This document shows positions 51,701 through 60,300 of a stretch of 64,000 nt of DNA, piece after piece. The stretch comes from Verrucomicrobiota bacterium (GTDB lineage Bacteria; Verrucomicrobiota; Verrucomicrobiia; Limisphaerales; JACRJZ01). Within the stretch, counting starts at the first letter, position 1; each line of letters opens with the position of its first letter. The notes under the pieces are model-generated. The model had not been told where the DNA came from. It did not search any database and saw nothing but the letters and a program-made list of their open reading frames with translations. The DNA is taken from NCBI GenBank assembly GCA_016219875.1, contig JACRJZ010000114.1, forward strand, positions 1-64,000, written 5' to 3'. Both the position numbers and the translations under genes were made by a program.

Positions 51701-54295
51701 CAAACCGCGGTTCCAGATAGCCACCTCGTCGATCAGACCGTCGAAGTTGCGGGTCGTGTTACTCTCGCGGCGGCCGATGAAGAGGTCGTTCGCCATGACC
51801 GGCATCGGACCCGTCATCGGCCGGGAATCCACGAGCGCACCGTTGACATACACCCGCGCCTGCGCGCCGTCGTAGGTGCCGACGATGTGGGACCACTGAT
51901 GGAGCGGCACGGGCGTGTTGCCGTGCGGCTGGGGCGCATTGAGGCCGCAATTGATGGTTGGCACGCCTGCCGTGTTGCCGTCGCCAAGCTGCAGGAGGTA
52001 TTGGACAGCGCTGCCGGCCTCCTTGCGCACGATGGCGCAGCCCAACGCGGGATAGCTGAACGGCTTCACCCAGGCAGCCAGGGTGATGTTGGTCGGGTTC
52101 AACGCCGGAGAGTTGGGCACCCGCACAGAGTCCGTCGTTGCGGCGCTGAACTTGAAGGCCTGCCCGACGACGCCGTTCGTGATGGTCGCGCCGTTCTGAA
52201 GGGTGCCGTGATCGCCTTGGGCCAGGTCGTTGGCGTTGCCCTCGGCCGGCCACCAGCCAACCAGGCCCGACGGCGACGGGGTGCAAGACGGCGGACACAT
52301 TCCCGTGCCACCGGCGGCGTAAAGAGATGCGACTCCCTCCGCGGTGAGCGGATGGTCAAAGAACACGACTTCGTCAATCTGGCCTTGAAAGAACGAACTG
52401 ATCATGACGACGCCCGGCCGGCGGTCCAGCGCGCCGATGGCGAAGCGGATGTTGGTGTCCAGACTGCCCAGGGCCGTGTAGTTCGTAGTGCGCACGAGCG
52501 AGCCGTCCAGGTAGAGGCGCAACTGGCGGTTGGGCCGATCGAGGGCCCCGACAACGTGGTGCCAAAGGCCGGGGGCCGGCGCCGGCAGACTCAGGAGGAC
52601 GGCCGGGCCCGTTGCGTCGGTCACGTTGAACACCAACTCGCCGGACGCCACATAAAGGCCGTAGCCCGCGTTGGGCGGTGTGCCATAGGCCGTCTGCCCC
52701 TTCATCAGCACCACACCCTCAGCATCGGACGTGCGCTTGCACCACGCGGCCACCGAAAAACTGTTCGTGCCCAGGTTGGGGAAATTGGTGAACGAGACAA
52801 AGTCGGTGCTGGCGCCAAGACTGAAGGCCTGCCCGACGCGGCCGGGCGCAAAGGTGGCCGCGTATTCCAGCGTCCCGGTGATGGCCGACTGCGCATCACG
52901 AGCGTCACCTTCCGCGGCGAACCAGTGAGTCAGCCCCACCGGCATCGGCGCGCATCGGGGCTGGCTCATGCCCGCGCTGCCGGCGACGAAGAGCGCGACG
53001 ATTTCGTTCGTGGTCAGGGCGCGGTTGAACACGGCCACCTCGTCCAGCGTGCCGCGGAAGAAACGGCGCGGCGTGCCGTTGCCCCACGAGTAGGCGAAGT
53101 TCAGCGGGCGCGTGTTGTTCGCCGGCGTGGCCACCGCCGCGGAAGCCTGAAACCGGCCATCCACGAAAAGGGTTTCGGTGCCGTTCGCCCATTGAAGCAC
53201 GACCTGATGGAACTGTCCGTCCAGCACGTCGATGGTGCTGGCCACGACGGGGAAGTTGCAGCACGGCCCGCCCGCACCGATGGACGCGAGGATGTGCCCA
53301 TCGGAGGGGATCGCTTCGATGACCCAACCCGCCGAGTCCACAAAGCCGTGCGATTTGTCCACCAGCACGGTCTGTCCCTCCGTGCCGGCGCCGGGCTGGT
53401 CCTTGGTGCCGCGCACCCACAAGGCGCAGGCGAAGCCGTTGGAGCCGATGTTCAACTCGTCGCTGTGCGGAACCGTCACATGGTCATCGTCGCTGTCGAA
53501 CACGAAACCTTGTCCCACGAGGGCCGAGGCGAACGCGGTCCCGCCGACGAGCGTGCCGTGATGGTTTCCGGTCACATCGCGAGCGTCGCCCTCGCCGGGC
53601 CACCACGCAATGAGGCCAGGGGGCGGCGGTGCTGAACCCTCCAGATTCAACTCCACCCGGACGTTCACGCCCACGCTCTCGCCCAGGTTGCCGTTTTCAC
53701 TGAGCGAGATGAGGGCGAGTTCGATGAAATCGCCAGCCAGCACCGGCTGAGTGAGCGCCGCCACGCCGCCCGAGCCGAGTTCGAAGCGGAAGGGATTGGC
53801 TTGGTCATAGGGATCGCCGCTGAAGACCTCGCCCGCAGACAACGCCACGCCGTTCTTGCGGAGTTGCCAGCCCATGCGGCGGCCTTGGTCGGCGGGCATC
53901 CACACCGCGCCTTGGACCGTGGCCAGTCCGTTGGTGGGGCTGGTCCAGCGGGCTTTGGTGACGTCGCTGCCGGTCCGGTCCAACTCGGCACCATGCACCC
54001 ACACGCTTGTTTCGCCTGCGGTGCGCCCCCAGACGGGGACATGCGCGTTGAGGCCGGCCGGCTCGTCCGCCCAGCCGTAGCCGGCTTGGTACGTGGTGAA
54101 CAGCGCCGTCTCGGACTTGTAGAGCGACCAAGCGCCAAATGGATTCTGATTGGTGCTCCAGTCGGCGGCGAGATCATACACCGTCGGCTCCGCCTGAAGC
54201 GGACAGGCCCACGCGAGGGCGAGGAGCAGCACGAGTTCGAGGTGTGACGGCGCGGGCCAAAGGACCTGCGCCCGGGCAAGGGTGGTTTTGTTCAT
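39719..54295 (-). CDS. giant secreted multidomain protein (LamG x7, laminin B-like, Ig, CARDB, Calx-beta-like)
   Basis: 4858 residues from the ATG at 54295 (signal peptide SHLELVLLLALAWACPLQAE). Order: an N-terminal beta domain; seven LamG/concanavalin-like domains (about 220-1750), each opening like PPGLIAWWPGEGDARD and closing EIAALYAAGSAGMC; a laminin-B-like domain (~1760-1940, GYVRASDSGNYAGYLSAPSQ); an Ig-like domain; three CARDB domains (~2027-2395); Calx-beta-like repeats (~2395-2805); another CARDB domain; carboxypeptidase-regulatory-like segments; a Gly-run near 3492; a Cys-rich domain with ICTCCEDG; a domain containing HEMIH (4137-4141); cadherin/He_PIG-like repeats; and a C-terminal domain ending RFYRLIKP. 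No cell-wall or membrane anchor is recognised. It is the second gene after the paralogue ending at 54306. An in-frame GTAGCAGCC-type repeat copy lies at 47825-47850. Confidence 0.85.
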   Translation of the reverse strand: MNKTTLARAQVLWPAPSHLELVLLLALAWACPLQAEPTVYDLAADWSTNQNPFGAWSLYKSETALFTTYQAGYGWADEPAGLNAHVPVWGRTAGETSVWVHGAELDRTGSDVTKARWTSPTNGLATVQGAVWMPADQGRRMGWQLRKNGVALSAGEVFSGDPYDQANPFRFELGSGGVAALTQPVLAGDFIELALISLSENGNLGESVGVNVRVELNLEGSAPPPPGLIAWWPGEGDARDVTGNHHGTLVGGTAFASALVGQGFVFDSDDDHVTVPHSDELNIGSNGFACALWVRGTKDQPGAGTEGQTVLVDKSHGFVDSAGWVIEAIPSDGHILASIGAGGPCCNFPVVASTIDVLDGQFHQVVLQWANGTETLFVDGRFQASAAVATPANNTRPLNFAYSWGNGTPRRFFRGTLDEVAVFNRALTTNEIVALFVAGSAGMSQPRCAPMPVGLTHWFAAEGDARDAQSAITGTLEYAATFAPGRVGQAFSLGASTDFVSFTNFPNLGTNSFSVAAWCKRTSDAEGVVLMKGQTAYGTPPNAGYGLYVASGELVFNVTDATGPAVLLSLPAPAPGLWHHVVGALDRPNRQLRLYLDGSLVRTTNYTALGSLDTNIRFAIGALDRRPGVVMISSFFQGQIDEVVFFDHPLTAEGVASLYAAGGTGMCPPSCTPSPSGLVGWWPAEGNANDLAQGDHGTLQNGATITNGVVGQAFKFSAATTDSVRVPNSPALNPTNITLAAWVKPFSYPALGCAIVRKEAGSAVQYLLQLGDGNTAGVPTINCGLNAPQPHGNTPVPLHQWSHIVGTYDGAQARVYVNGALVDSRPMTGPMPVMANDLFIGRRESNTTRNFDGLIDEVAIWNRGLSSNEVAALFAAGSLGMCAPHCTPPPSDLVAWWPGENNAMDRTGSHHGALQNGVAFTNGLTGQAFVFDGVNDHVQVPDEPSLRLTNALSIQFWARRVRFGVDIALEKGGDWTAGQCNYGVGLHQINNNMFYFYFNGGWRGTDGPADAAWHHYGVVARHGDANPQLYVDGTQRTVLHSGGAGTISLRDSTLPLHLGAQPGVHPNYGKLVLDEPAIWSRALAAQEIADLYAAGSAGMCPPACASPPAGLIAWWPGQSHANDVSGRGLHGTAFDGTAYAPGVVRDAFDFSGTNVGVRVANSPLLRPQTLSVAAWIKSDGPGDFAYIFSKSYSATRASYALYTTSGGQLGFYIERTGTAGIARSGLAPLTIWDGRFHFVVGTYDNTQVRLYVDGVEIGTGQTASGAPAYSSSFFNGDVFIGTYEPFSSGEHPFHGIVDEVCLWDRALSFGEIQSLYTARSAGLCPLVCTPPAPGLVNWWTGNGDAQDLAGDVSGALQGNATYAPGKVGQAFSLDGDGDWVRIPRSAPTGAHTIEAWVKGTASAWSGRGNGWNTILAFGSAAPTFGVRDDGQLNHWPAIQGGSVPLNQWAHVAYTWDLASSRLFIDGSLVASNNTAPPTSGTEMGLGWHGTDTPWFGLIDEVSIYDRALSEAEIAALVAAGSLGKCRATPPSCVSAPADLLAWWPLDGSFNDALRSLNGVAVGSPGFAAGVVQSSLQLDGQTQWASVPSSGILNGRSEATIEAWVRPQGRHGSLGNPGAVWFEGASAFGYTRFGLYVLNDGHVRVGGRDSESGAFQGVDSVAMIPTNVWTHLAGTWKAGEGLKIFVNGALNNTHTDAGLGAFTGSSAYAVAIGSSGMGPGTNTFNGGLDEVAVYGRALSPEEIAARYTAGSAGMCRSSVLSDFSASPEGWTVLELANPPAGDFTIATPPTAMTWQSSGGNPGGYVRASDSGNYAGYLSAPSQFLGNKASFYDGKLAFDLIVSLSGGTQGGAAVDVILAGAGQHLVASLGVQGNQPWRHYEIALREGTAWRKETLAGPAPTRADLLAVLSELTAIYIMADIYSGADVTSLDNFALTAPGAVDLPPAITRQPTNQIALVTRDVTFEMAAAGAAPLLYQWFFNTAPLALATNSSLTIASATTNHAGAYFVVVSNPFGAVTSQLAHLIVPPDLAVARLAAPANALAGQTVSLTWTVTNLGPNVLQQPSSLRLALATDSAGNGAVSLGTFRLTNALAVGASLTKTSAVILPNRVAGERWLVATADADNEVLEANEANNTLIAVAPLTLLAPDLEVSLLTSAATANFGDSITVTWIVTNRGGATASATWSDRLHLSSTSNSLAGAVSLATTAAGTNSPLAAGGVYSRIESVTLPLSAQSTPGSYFLLAAADHANGQPESDEANNLRSVSIALTLPPLPDLAVIDILTPGRGVPGQPLEVVWTVTNQGSADLTAPWTETASLSTDETIGSDQRIATFVFTNHLEAGAFLVRTQQVTLPTAVPGTLLHVVVALDTEDVLLEQSETNNVALDAQFLMVPSAIRLSLSAAEVREDAVNPALRGMVTRSGSVASNLVVSLASSNTAELRVPAAITIPAGQTVGWFDLTVVPDGIVDAAKDVIIAASALDTAGDLAVVRVLNTDLSRLTLTLHTNAVLEGLGIAATVSRDGPLTDSLVVSLEALGSTRLIVPPQVTIPAGTNSGTFLVLAGDDALVQAPAEQPFDAFAPGFARVSATVVVLDDDVPQVTLTLGSGTVSENAGPQATHATITRLPASARALTVELTSSEVTAAQLPARVTIPANESSISVPVAAVDDALLDGPQTTVLGGYVLTSGNNARVADITAQTLTVTDDEGPALQLIAAQKLLREGLPAATTVTVTRNTPPTNALTVTLASGNTNEVTMPGTIIIPLGESAASFSVATVADGVTDSNQSVRLTASAPGYVDGADTVVVSDVDLPDLFIGNVTVPASAESESYVTASYRVANQGFMPVATNFSTRVFLSKDALVGDDTLVSQYRFNGTLPPGQYFEQTLQVRIPQAVGEYWIVVQTDAEQAVTETLEDNNTRLSSAPIRVAAAYRAFVQTDIEQALAGTVIPLRGQATNSLGIGVPFKPVSIHLRVRNTERVIAAITDAAGQFAITWTPLPGEAGVYTVGADHPGLASAPVQDSFTLLGMKADVSAIQRRLPALSTITGEFTLENLSDVPLTGLSGVAPFMTTVEAQVAMPATLPAFGRATVFYSIRSLVDQDAAVAFDFLLTATEGPFLELPVRLSVEARRPRIVVTPSSLRLGLVRGEQRLVEFEVVNNGGAPSEALSLVTPAEPWLHVASTNPIPPLAPGETNRFTLQLLPPADMPIGELNGTMGVSGGDLFVSLPFHFKIVSAALGDVKLTAVDEFTYFGESHTNVAGAEIVLRDPFNGEVVARGQTDANGELLVTSLREGTYNLEASAPQHATRTDVVTVTPGQVTEKSVFLARQLVRYTWRVEEIEIEDRVNIVLETVFETVVPAPVITVEPSLIDLSTIVGNEAQVDLKISNHGLVAANDVTIGFGTHPNWTLTPLISDLGTLAARSSLTVPLMIRRTSSGGKASAKDSADDCSVPGHLDYKLICGPFGIAYKVPVWVTGASGHCGSGTSSGSRMPFAGDYPTGRGGGGGGGGGGSSGSVIVHSVTPNYAPTNECGCDEKNFTEVCFSGEGGFKMALGGVLLAAMNAPLPPYLRVRAVETSISGSTKICTCCEDGVQGLEAEVVGQLNTSITVGLGFQPEFETTTPDATLGDVTAKIAVFLGAEPTLSGSYSLTISTDCFFKNPKACIYGTLTGTLFVGAKGGVELSAQVGTPPNTIKWGGAAEAVGGVETGVSFKIGGCSDGTFGAQACFSGVVLKLEISGTIFAGAGDTNFDVSAYRKMTFGASRTLLEGSCYPPEAPAPVPFKLDLSPAQIAEALQVSFATNLSGASAQSQTAATAVSSRTKAANSSLASRPAGTRKTTYLALPPRPASEADRPAPAGWTRLKSGGDGICAQVRLQIEQEATFTRKAVGATLEVFNDSNTSPLEDLHVALTIYDEAGQMANDRFVILDPELSGIVLVDPGIPSTNELSVTRPRWLVPPASSGRARWVILPTDDAATNGITRYFVGGFMTYTAGAVPGSAILVPGPVNVYPNAKLRLKYFHQRDVFSDDPFTEIVEPAVPYSLAVLVQNIGHGRAGNFKITSAQPKIIDNEKGLLIDFSIIAAQVAGQNLTPSLTVNFGDLEPGDTKIGRWLLTSTLQGLFVDYSARFEHEDSLGGRATSLIDDVGIHEMIHLVQAGGAFEDGRPDFLVNDLADDRDLPDTLYLSDGSTNPVQVVEQATPDGAPSAGDLQVQLAAPMPAGWAYLRVSDPGQGQFRLSRVRRSDGVEIAFGTNVWTTDRTFIGLGHRPRNEHLLHMLDFNSPGTYTLTYEVPPAPDTTAPASSVAILPANSYAQVPLNWSGGDESNGSGLAFFDVFVSTDGAPFVPWLQRTTLRNAVFNAQLGSQYAFYTLATDQAGNREAAPTSPDTETVVSRTNAAPHLAISGPDTLNEGDTLALTSAADDADASAQVLTFSLGLDAPPGALIDPVTGAISWQTGEANGPSTNQFTVIVRDNGVPSLSATSIVTVVVRELNSAPTLAPAPDFTVSEGQIVTFTNRATDGDLPVQALTFSLAPGAPAGAGVQAGSGIFTWRPAEFQGGTTNRLAMIVTDSPGSGAGLSTTQSFTVIVRDTRPDFTLSVGTTNLLAGESSFVPLRLEAGTDLTNASFLLETDLGCLTNFALQNLASEVARTEFRPLDSNRFELRFESWPNATLEGQIQLAQLAFLALPTEHSAVVRLQSLDLTGRRATPPSLLSGGAFSGRVFVVAREPILDVSPATNGARWLTLYGHAGRRYALEAGPDLSGSGAWQVIQQIQLTGEHALLGPLPEPGAAAFYRVREVTGLPLNIQQQAGLVIVDWPAGCAECRLEETSALGPEAVWTPAAAQPVLHQGGYRVELPSNGPSRFYRLIKP
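43790..43823 (-). repeat. glycine-coding run in the giant gene
   Basis: A GGC/GGG/GGT run encodes about ten consecutive Gly followed by Ser-Ser-Gly (residue ~3492), between the SRMPFAGDYPTGR segment and the Cys-rich domain. It is probably a flexible linker. The paralogue has a related but shorter GSGSGGDSGGPGAG stretch at the matching place. Confidence 0.7.
47825..47850. repeat. in-frame copy of the GTAGCAGCCGACGTGAGG element in the giant gene
   Basis: The 26 bases match the intergenic element (15459-15484) exactly. They are translated on the coding strand as VSLLTSAATA at the start of the second CARDB domain. Confidence 0.85.
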
Positions 54296-54305
54296 AGGAT
54301 TTGAA

Positions 54306-57300
54306 TCAGGGTTTTGTGAGTGGAAGGGGGCTGGCGCCAGGGCCGGCCAATCGGAAGAACCGGGCCGTTCCGGCGTGGGGCAATTCCACGCCATACTTGC
54401 CGTCGCGCAGCACCGGTTGAACGGCGCAGCGCGTCCAGTTCGTGCCGGAACCGAGCTGCGCGGTTTCTTCCAAGCGGCAGTCGGCACACGCGGACGGCCA
54501 TTCGATAAAAACCGTGCCGGCCTGCTGCTGGATGCTCAGCGCCAGCCCGGCCACTTCGCGGGCGCGGTAGAAAACCGCCGGCGCGACGGGCGCTACAGGA
54601 CCTACGATTTCGTGCGGGGCTGACAGTTGGACCAGACTGACTTCGCCCCAGCCATCCGGCAACAGCAGATTGGTGCTGGCTTCGATCACGTAACGGCGGC
54701 CCATCTGGCCGTAGAGCGTGAACCAGCGGGCGCCGTTGGTCGCCAGCGCCGCGTCGAGCAGCGGCTCGCGGCCGACCAGGAACACGCGGCCCGAGATAAC
54801 CGCGCCCCGCAAGGCGGGCGGTGTGCCGTCGCGTCCGCCCGTCAGCGCCGAGGCGCGCAGCGGCACGATGGCGGAGTGCTCGACCGGCAGAGCGTCGAAC
54901 GCCAGTCGCGCGAGTTGGAACTGGCCCTGCAACGCCGCGCCGGGCCAGCTCTCGCAACGCAGCGCGAGCTGGTTCGAGCCGAGCCGCACTTCAGTGACGG
55001 CCACTTGGGGCGCCAGGGATTGCAGGGAGAAGTTCGTCAGGCAGGCGAAGTCGGTTTCGATCAGCCAGCTCACGTTGGTGAGGTCCGTCCCGGCGTTGAG
55101 GCGCAAGGGGACGAAGCTGCTTTCGCCGGCGAATAGATTGGTGGTGCCGACGCTGAGCGTGAAGTCGGGCCGGGTGTCGCGCACGATCACGGTGAAGTTC
55201 TGCGTGGCGCTGAGCGTGGGCGTCGCGTTGTCGGTGACGATGATGGCGAGACGGTTGGTGGTGCCCCCTTGGAACTCGGCGGGATGCCAGGTGAACACGC
55301 CGCTGCTCGGGTGAACACCGGCTCCGGCGGGCGCGCCTTCGCCCAGCGTGAACGTGAGTGCTTGCGCCGGCAGGTCGGCGTCGGTGGCGCGGTTGGTGAA
55401 GGTGACGATCTGCCCTTCGTTGACCGTCAAGCTTGGCGGCAGTGTGAGCGTCGGGCGCGCGTTCACTTCGTTGACCACCACGGTCACGGCGTTGGTCGCG
55501 CTCAGGCTGGGCGTGCCGTTGTCGCGGACGATCACGGTGAGTTGGTTCGTGCTTGGACCGCTGGCTTCGGCCGTCGGCCACGAGATCAGGCCGCTCGACG
55601 GGTTGATCGTGGCGCCAGCAGGCGCACCGGGCGCTAGACTGAAGGTCAGGCTTTGCGCGGGGGCATCGGCGTCGGTGGCGAGGTTCGTGATGAGGACGGT
55701 GGTGCCTTCGTTGACGGCGATCGGGCCAGCCGCGGTCAGCGCAGGCGCGACATTGACGAGGTTGACGGCGGTTTGCGCGTCGGGTTCGCCGGGCGCTTCC
55801 TCGCGGTTGCCATCAGTGTCGGTGGCGAGCGTGTAGAAGGCGTAGGTGTTGCCCAGCGTGCCTTGATAGACGGAGCCCCGCAGCGTCGTGCGCTGGAGCC
55901 AGGGCGTGAACGCGCCGCCGTTCACGGAGACGAACACGTCGAACGACGCCAGGCCGCTGCCGTCCGGACCATCGGTGCCGGTCCAACTCACGTTGAACTG
56001 CTCGTAACTCGCGGCTGGCAGCGCGGCCATGGTACTGCTGGGCGCGGTGATGTCGGCCTCGGGCAGAAGTTCGTAGTAGAGCGTGTAGGCGCCGGGACTG
56101 TCGTAGTCGAGCAGGTGCAGGATGTTTTGCTTGAGCGGACGCAGTCCCGCGCCCAGGAAGGTGCGATCGGTGATCCACACGTTGGTGTTCATGTACATCT
56201 CCATGCCGTCGGAGCGGACCACGCGGCGCAACCGATACGCGCCGTCGCTCGGCTCGAAGATGCGCAGGTAAGCCCAGCCGGCAGGCATGGGCGAAGTGAG
56301 TTGCACGGTCAGGTGAGTCGGGCCGGGCGGCGCGTCCAGGCTTCGCTCATTGACGTATTGCACGGTGTTCGTCGTGCCGTCGCTCAGATAGAGCGTGTCG
56401 GGCAGGTCTTGAGAATCGGGCACGCCGTTGACGAGGAAGTCGGGCCGGCCGTCCTCGAACGCGCCTTGGGCCTGCACGAGATGGATCATCTCGTGGATGG
56501 TGACTTCGTCGATCAGCGACAGGTTGGTCTTGCCGAGGCTGTCGAGATGTTCCCAACGCGCGCTGTATTCCGTGAACAAACCTTGCAGCGTCGAGGTGAA
56601 GAACCAGCGTCCGATGGCGCGCTGGTGCGGACCGAGGTGGCCGAAGTTGGCCGTGAGCGACGGGGTGCGCATCCGCCCGGCGACTTCGGTGCCGATGATC
56701 TTGAAATCGATCACCAGCCCGCGCTCGTTCTCGATGATGCGCGGCTGGCCGGAGATGATGCGGAGGTCGCGGGCCATGCCCAAGCCGCGGTTCTCGATCA
56801 TGACGGCGAGGTTGAACGGAACGGGCGGCTCGATCGGCGGCGTGAACGGATCGTCGCTGTACACGGCACGCTCGTGGAAGTATTTCACGACGAGCAGCGG
56901 GTCGGGATAAACCGTAATCGGCGCGCTGTAGAGCGGGATGGTGACTTCGCGGCCATCCTGCTTGTACATGATCAGGCCGCCGACACCGTAGAGCGTCGGC
57001 CCCAGCGGCGCGGCGTCGCGCGTGGGTACGAGGATCCACGAGGCCGAGCCGGTGGCGTTGGGCGCGAGCGAGCCCGTGCCATCGACCGCGCCCAGGCCGG
57101 TGACGACGGGCGCACGGATGCCGAAGAGATGATTCACGGGCTGGCCGTTCGTGTCGGTGATGTTCACCACCACTTGGATGTCTTCGAGGATCGAGGTCTG
57201 CGAACGGTTCTCCAGTTCGAGCGTGGCGTCGAAGGCATTGCGAGTCATGACGAGGTCCTGGTCGAGCCGCAGCTTGACCTGCGCGCAAACGCCATCGCCG

Positions 57301-60300
57301 GCGGGGCCGCTCTTGGCGCGAGACGGCGCTCGTTTGACTCCAGGAAGTTGCCCGAATGCGGCGAGCGTCTTTTCGTCGGCGTCTTTCGCGATGAGCGCCA
57401 GCTCCTGGTTCGTGGGCCGGGGCGGATAATAGAGGTTAGTCGTGACGTCTTTGGAGATTTCCCATTGGAACGGCTCGAGTCCGGGGAAAACCACCGAGAC
57501 GCCGGCGAAGAGGGTGACGGGGCAGATGCTGATTTCGCCGGAGAAGCCTTGCCCCAAGCAGTACTTGAGTTCGCCGCTCACGCAGGTCCGAACGCCTGCC
57601 GCGGCGGTGGCCTCAATGGTGAGGTCATTGGTGCCCGGCCGCTTGAGGGTGACCGAGCCGCCCAGTTCGCAAACGACAAGCGGAGCGGCGCCCGCGTGGG
57701 CGCTGGCGCAGACCTGCAGGTTGGTCAGGTGGCAGTCGGTCTTGCCAGTGATGTGGCCTCCCAGTTCGATGTCGGCCTTCAGGGCGCAACCCATCGACAG
57801 CGAATACTCGAGGTCGTAACCGCGGATGTTCACGTGCCCCGAGAGCGGCGGCAAGCCCGCGAGGGGGACCGTCAGGCTCGCTTTGAAGTCCAGTCCGAGA
57901 TCGGCTTCGAACTGCGTGCCGATGCCGCCCTCGTCGCAGCAGGTGCAAATCTTGATGTCGCTGGTCGGCTCGATCTCCACCTGGTCGAGGCCGGGGACGG
58001 CATCGATGGCGCCCTTTAGAGCTCCCGCCGCAGCTTCGAGCACGGAGCCCACCAGTGGCACGGGATAGCACACCGACTGGAACTTCGCTTTCTTGCAGTC
58101 GCACACGACGAGCGACGGCGCGTGCGGCACGGTGACGTGAGCATCCAGGTCGAGGTTGGTGTTGACCGACGAAATGGACGGCCAGGCGGGCGCCCGCACG
58201 ATCGCTTCGGGGAGGTAACCCGACACTACGCCGCCCACGCCCGCACCGGGACCACCGGAGTCGCCGCCACTGCCACTCCCGACCGTGCCGGCGGGACTCT
58301 TGTCCGGATCGTGAAAGACGACCGGCTTGGCGTCGGTGTTGGTCTTGCCGGGGCAAACGAGTTTTGAAATCACCAGCGCCAGGAAGCCGTGACCGCCGCC
58401 GCTCGAACGGTCTTTGGCCGAAACGGACTTTGCTTCGCCGCCGCTCGGTTCCTGGCCGAGGCGCGTGATGGTCAACGGCACCGTGATGGAACTCAGCGCC
58501 GGCAAGCGGCCCAGTTCGTTGGCCAGCGGCTCGACGCGCCAGTAATCGTTCGCCTCGACTTGAATCTCCACGTCTTCCGCCGCCACGAGGCCGTGGTTGC
58601 TGATCTCGAGTGTGATTTGCGAGACGTCATCGACGATCTCGGACAAGTCCACGTAAGCCGGCGACACCGTCACCACCGGCACGGGCACGTGCGTCTCGAA
58701 GGTCGTCTCGATGGTGATGCGCGTGCGGTCCTCGATGGTCGTGGGCACGACCGTCCAGCGGTATTGCACCGTCTCACGCGAGAGGAAGGCGGTGATCGTG
58801 TTGGTGCGTCCGCCGCTCAAGCGCAGCGTGCCGCGGAAGGTGAAGTGCTGCGGAGCGGTGACCTGGAGGTTGTAGAAGGCCTCCGGGATTTGCGGCGCGA
58901 AGAAGTGCCCGGTCGCGTCGGTGTAGCCGCTGGTCACCACCTCGCGCGTGATGGAATCGGTGATCGTGACCAGCGCGTTGGTGATCCGCGGCGCGCCCTC
59001 GGCGTAGTAAGTGAATTCGTCCACCGCCTCGACCAGCAAGTCGCCGCGCGCCTCGCTCACGGCCAGAAACTCGAAGGGCAACGTGACCGCCGAGTCGGCC
59101 GCGCTCGCGCCGACCGAGCCGCGATAGACGCCGAGCGACAAATCCGCCGCCGGCGTGAGAAGCAACGTGACGATGTTCGAGTCGCCGGGCGCAAGGACCG
59201 GCAACGGATTCGTGCTCGCGACGCTCAGCCACGGCTGGTTCGGCACGGAGACGGTCACGGGGCCGGACGTGGCGCCGCCTTGATTAACGACGGTGAACTC
59301 GACGCGCTGCTGGCCGCCAATGGGCATGGCGGCTTCGAGACGATCCGGGAAGGCAACGAGGCGCGAGCGTTGCGGCTCGAGGCCGACGTAGAGCGAGCCC
59401 TCGGCCACAGGGCCTTCGCTGCTCGTGACGCGCAGGCGCACTTCGGTGCGAAGCTGGCTCAGGTCGTTCGCGCTGATGACGTATGTGAGCGGCACCCGCC
59501 CCCGCGCGCCGACGCTTGTAGCGCTAAGGCTGAGATTCACGTTCAGGTTTCCCACGCCGCCGACGATGCCCGCGGCCAAACCGTTTAACGCCGCGTCGCC
59601 GAGGTTGACCACCTGCACGGCGCCGGTGACCGTCGTGCCTTCCAGCACGCGCACCGGCACGCTGGTCGAGGAGAGTTTCATGCCGAGCAGGCTGAACGTG
59701 TCTTGCACGGGCGCGGTGGCGTCACCGGGATGCGCCGCGCCGATCGAGTAGTTGCCGGCTTCGTTCGGCAGCGGCCAGAAGGGCATTGAGAAATTGCCGC
59801 TGTCGTCAGTATAGGCGGAATAGATACGCCGCGTGCCGCGCACCGTGACGTGAACGCTCACGGGCACACCGGCCGCAGGCTGGCTGCTGCCGCGACGCAC
59901 TGCGCTGCCGGTGAAGAGAACATTGGTCGGAATCACCGCCGTCTCCGTGGCGGTTTGCACCGTGGCGGTGTAAGCCGAGTCCACCGTAATGGGCACCGCG
60001 ACGACGGCGGTGTTGTTGTCTTCGAGCAACTCGTGAACCTGTCCGCCCGCGTCCGTGACCACCACGATCCAGTATTGGCCCGCCACGCTGGGCAAGCGGA
60101 ACTGCAGCGTCTGCTCGAAGAACTGGCCGACGTTGAGCGTGCCGCTGTAGGTGTAATCGCCGAGCAACGTGTCGCCGCCCACGATCGGATCGCGGCTGAG
60201 GAAGAAACGCGTTAGCACCGTCGGGCCGGCCGGTGCGAGGCCGCGGTTCTCGATGCGATAGCCGAGCGCGAAGGTTGCGTCGGTAAAACCGTTCGTCGGC

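Noticed and set aside
39599..53635. Several long plus-strand open frames (up to about 1080 codons) opposite the giant gene
   Set aside because: They are rich in Arg, Gly, Val and His without domains, as expected from the antisense of a G+C-rich gene with regular codon use; the minus-strand frame has clear LamG and CARDB domains.
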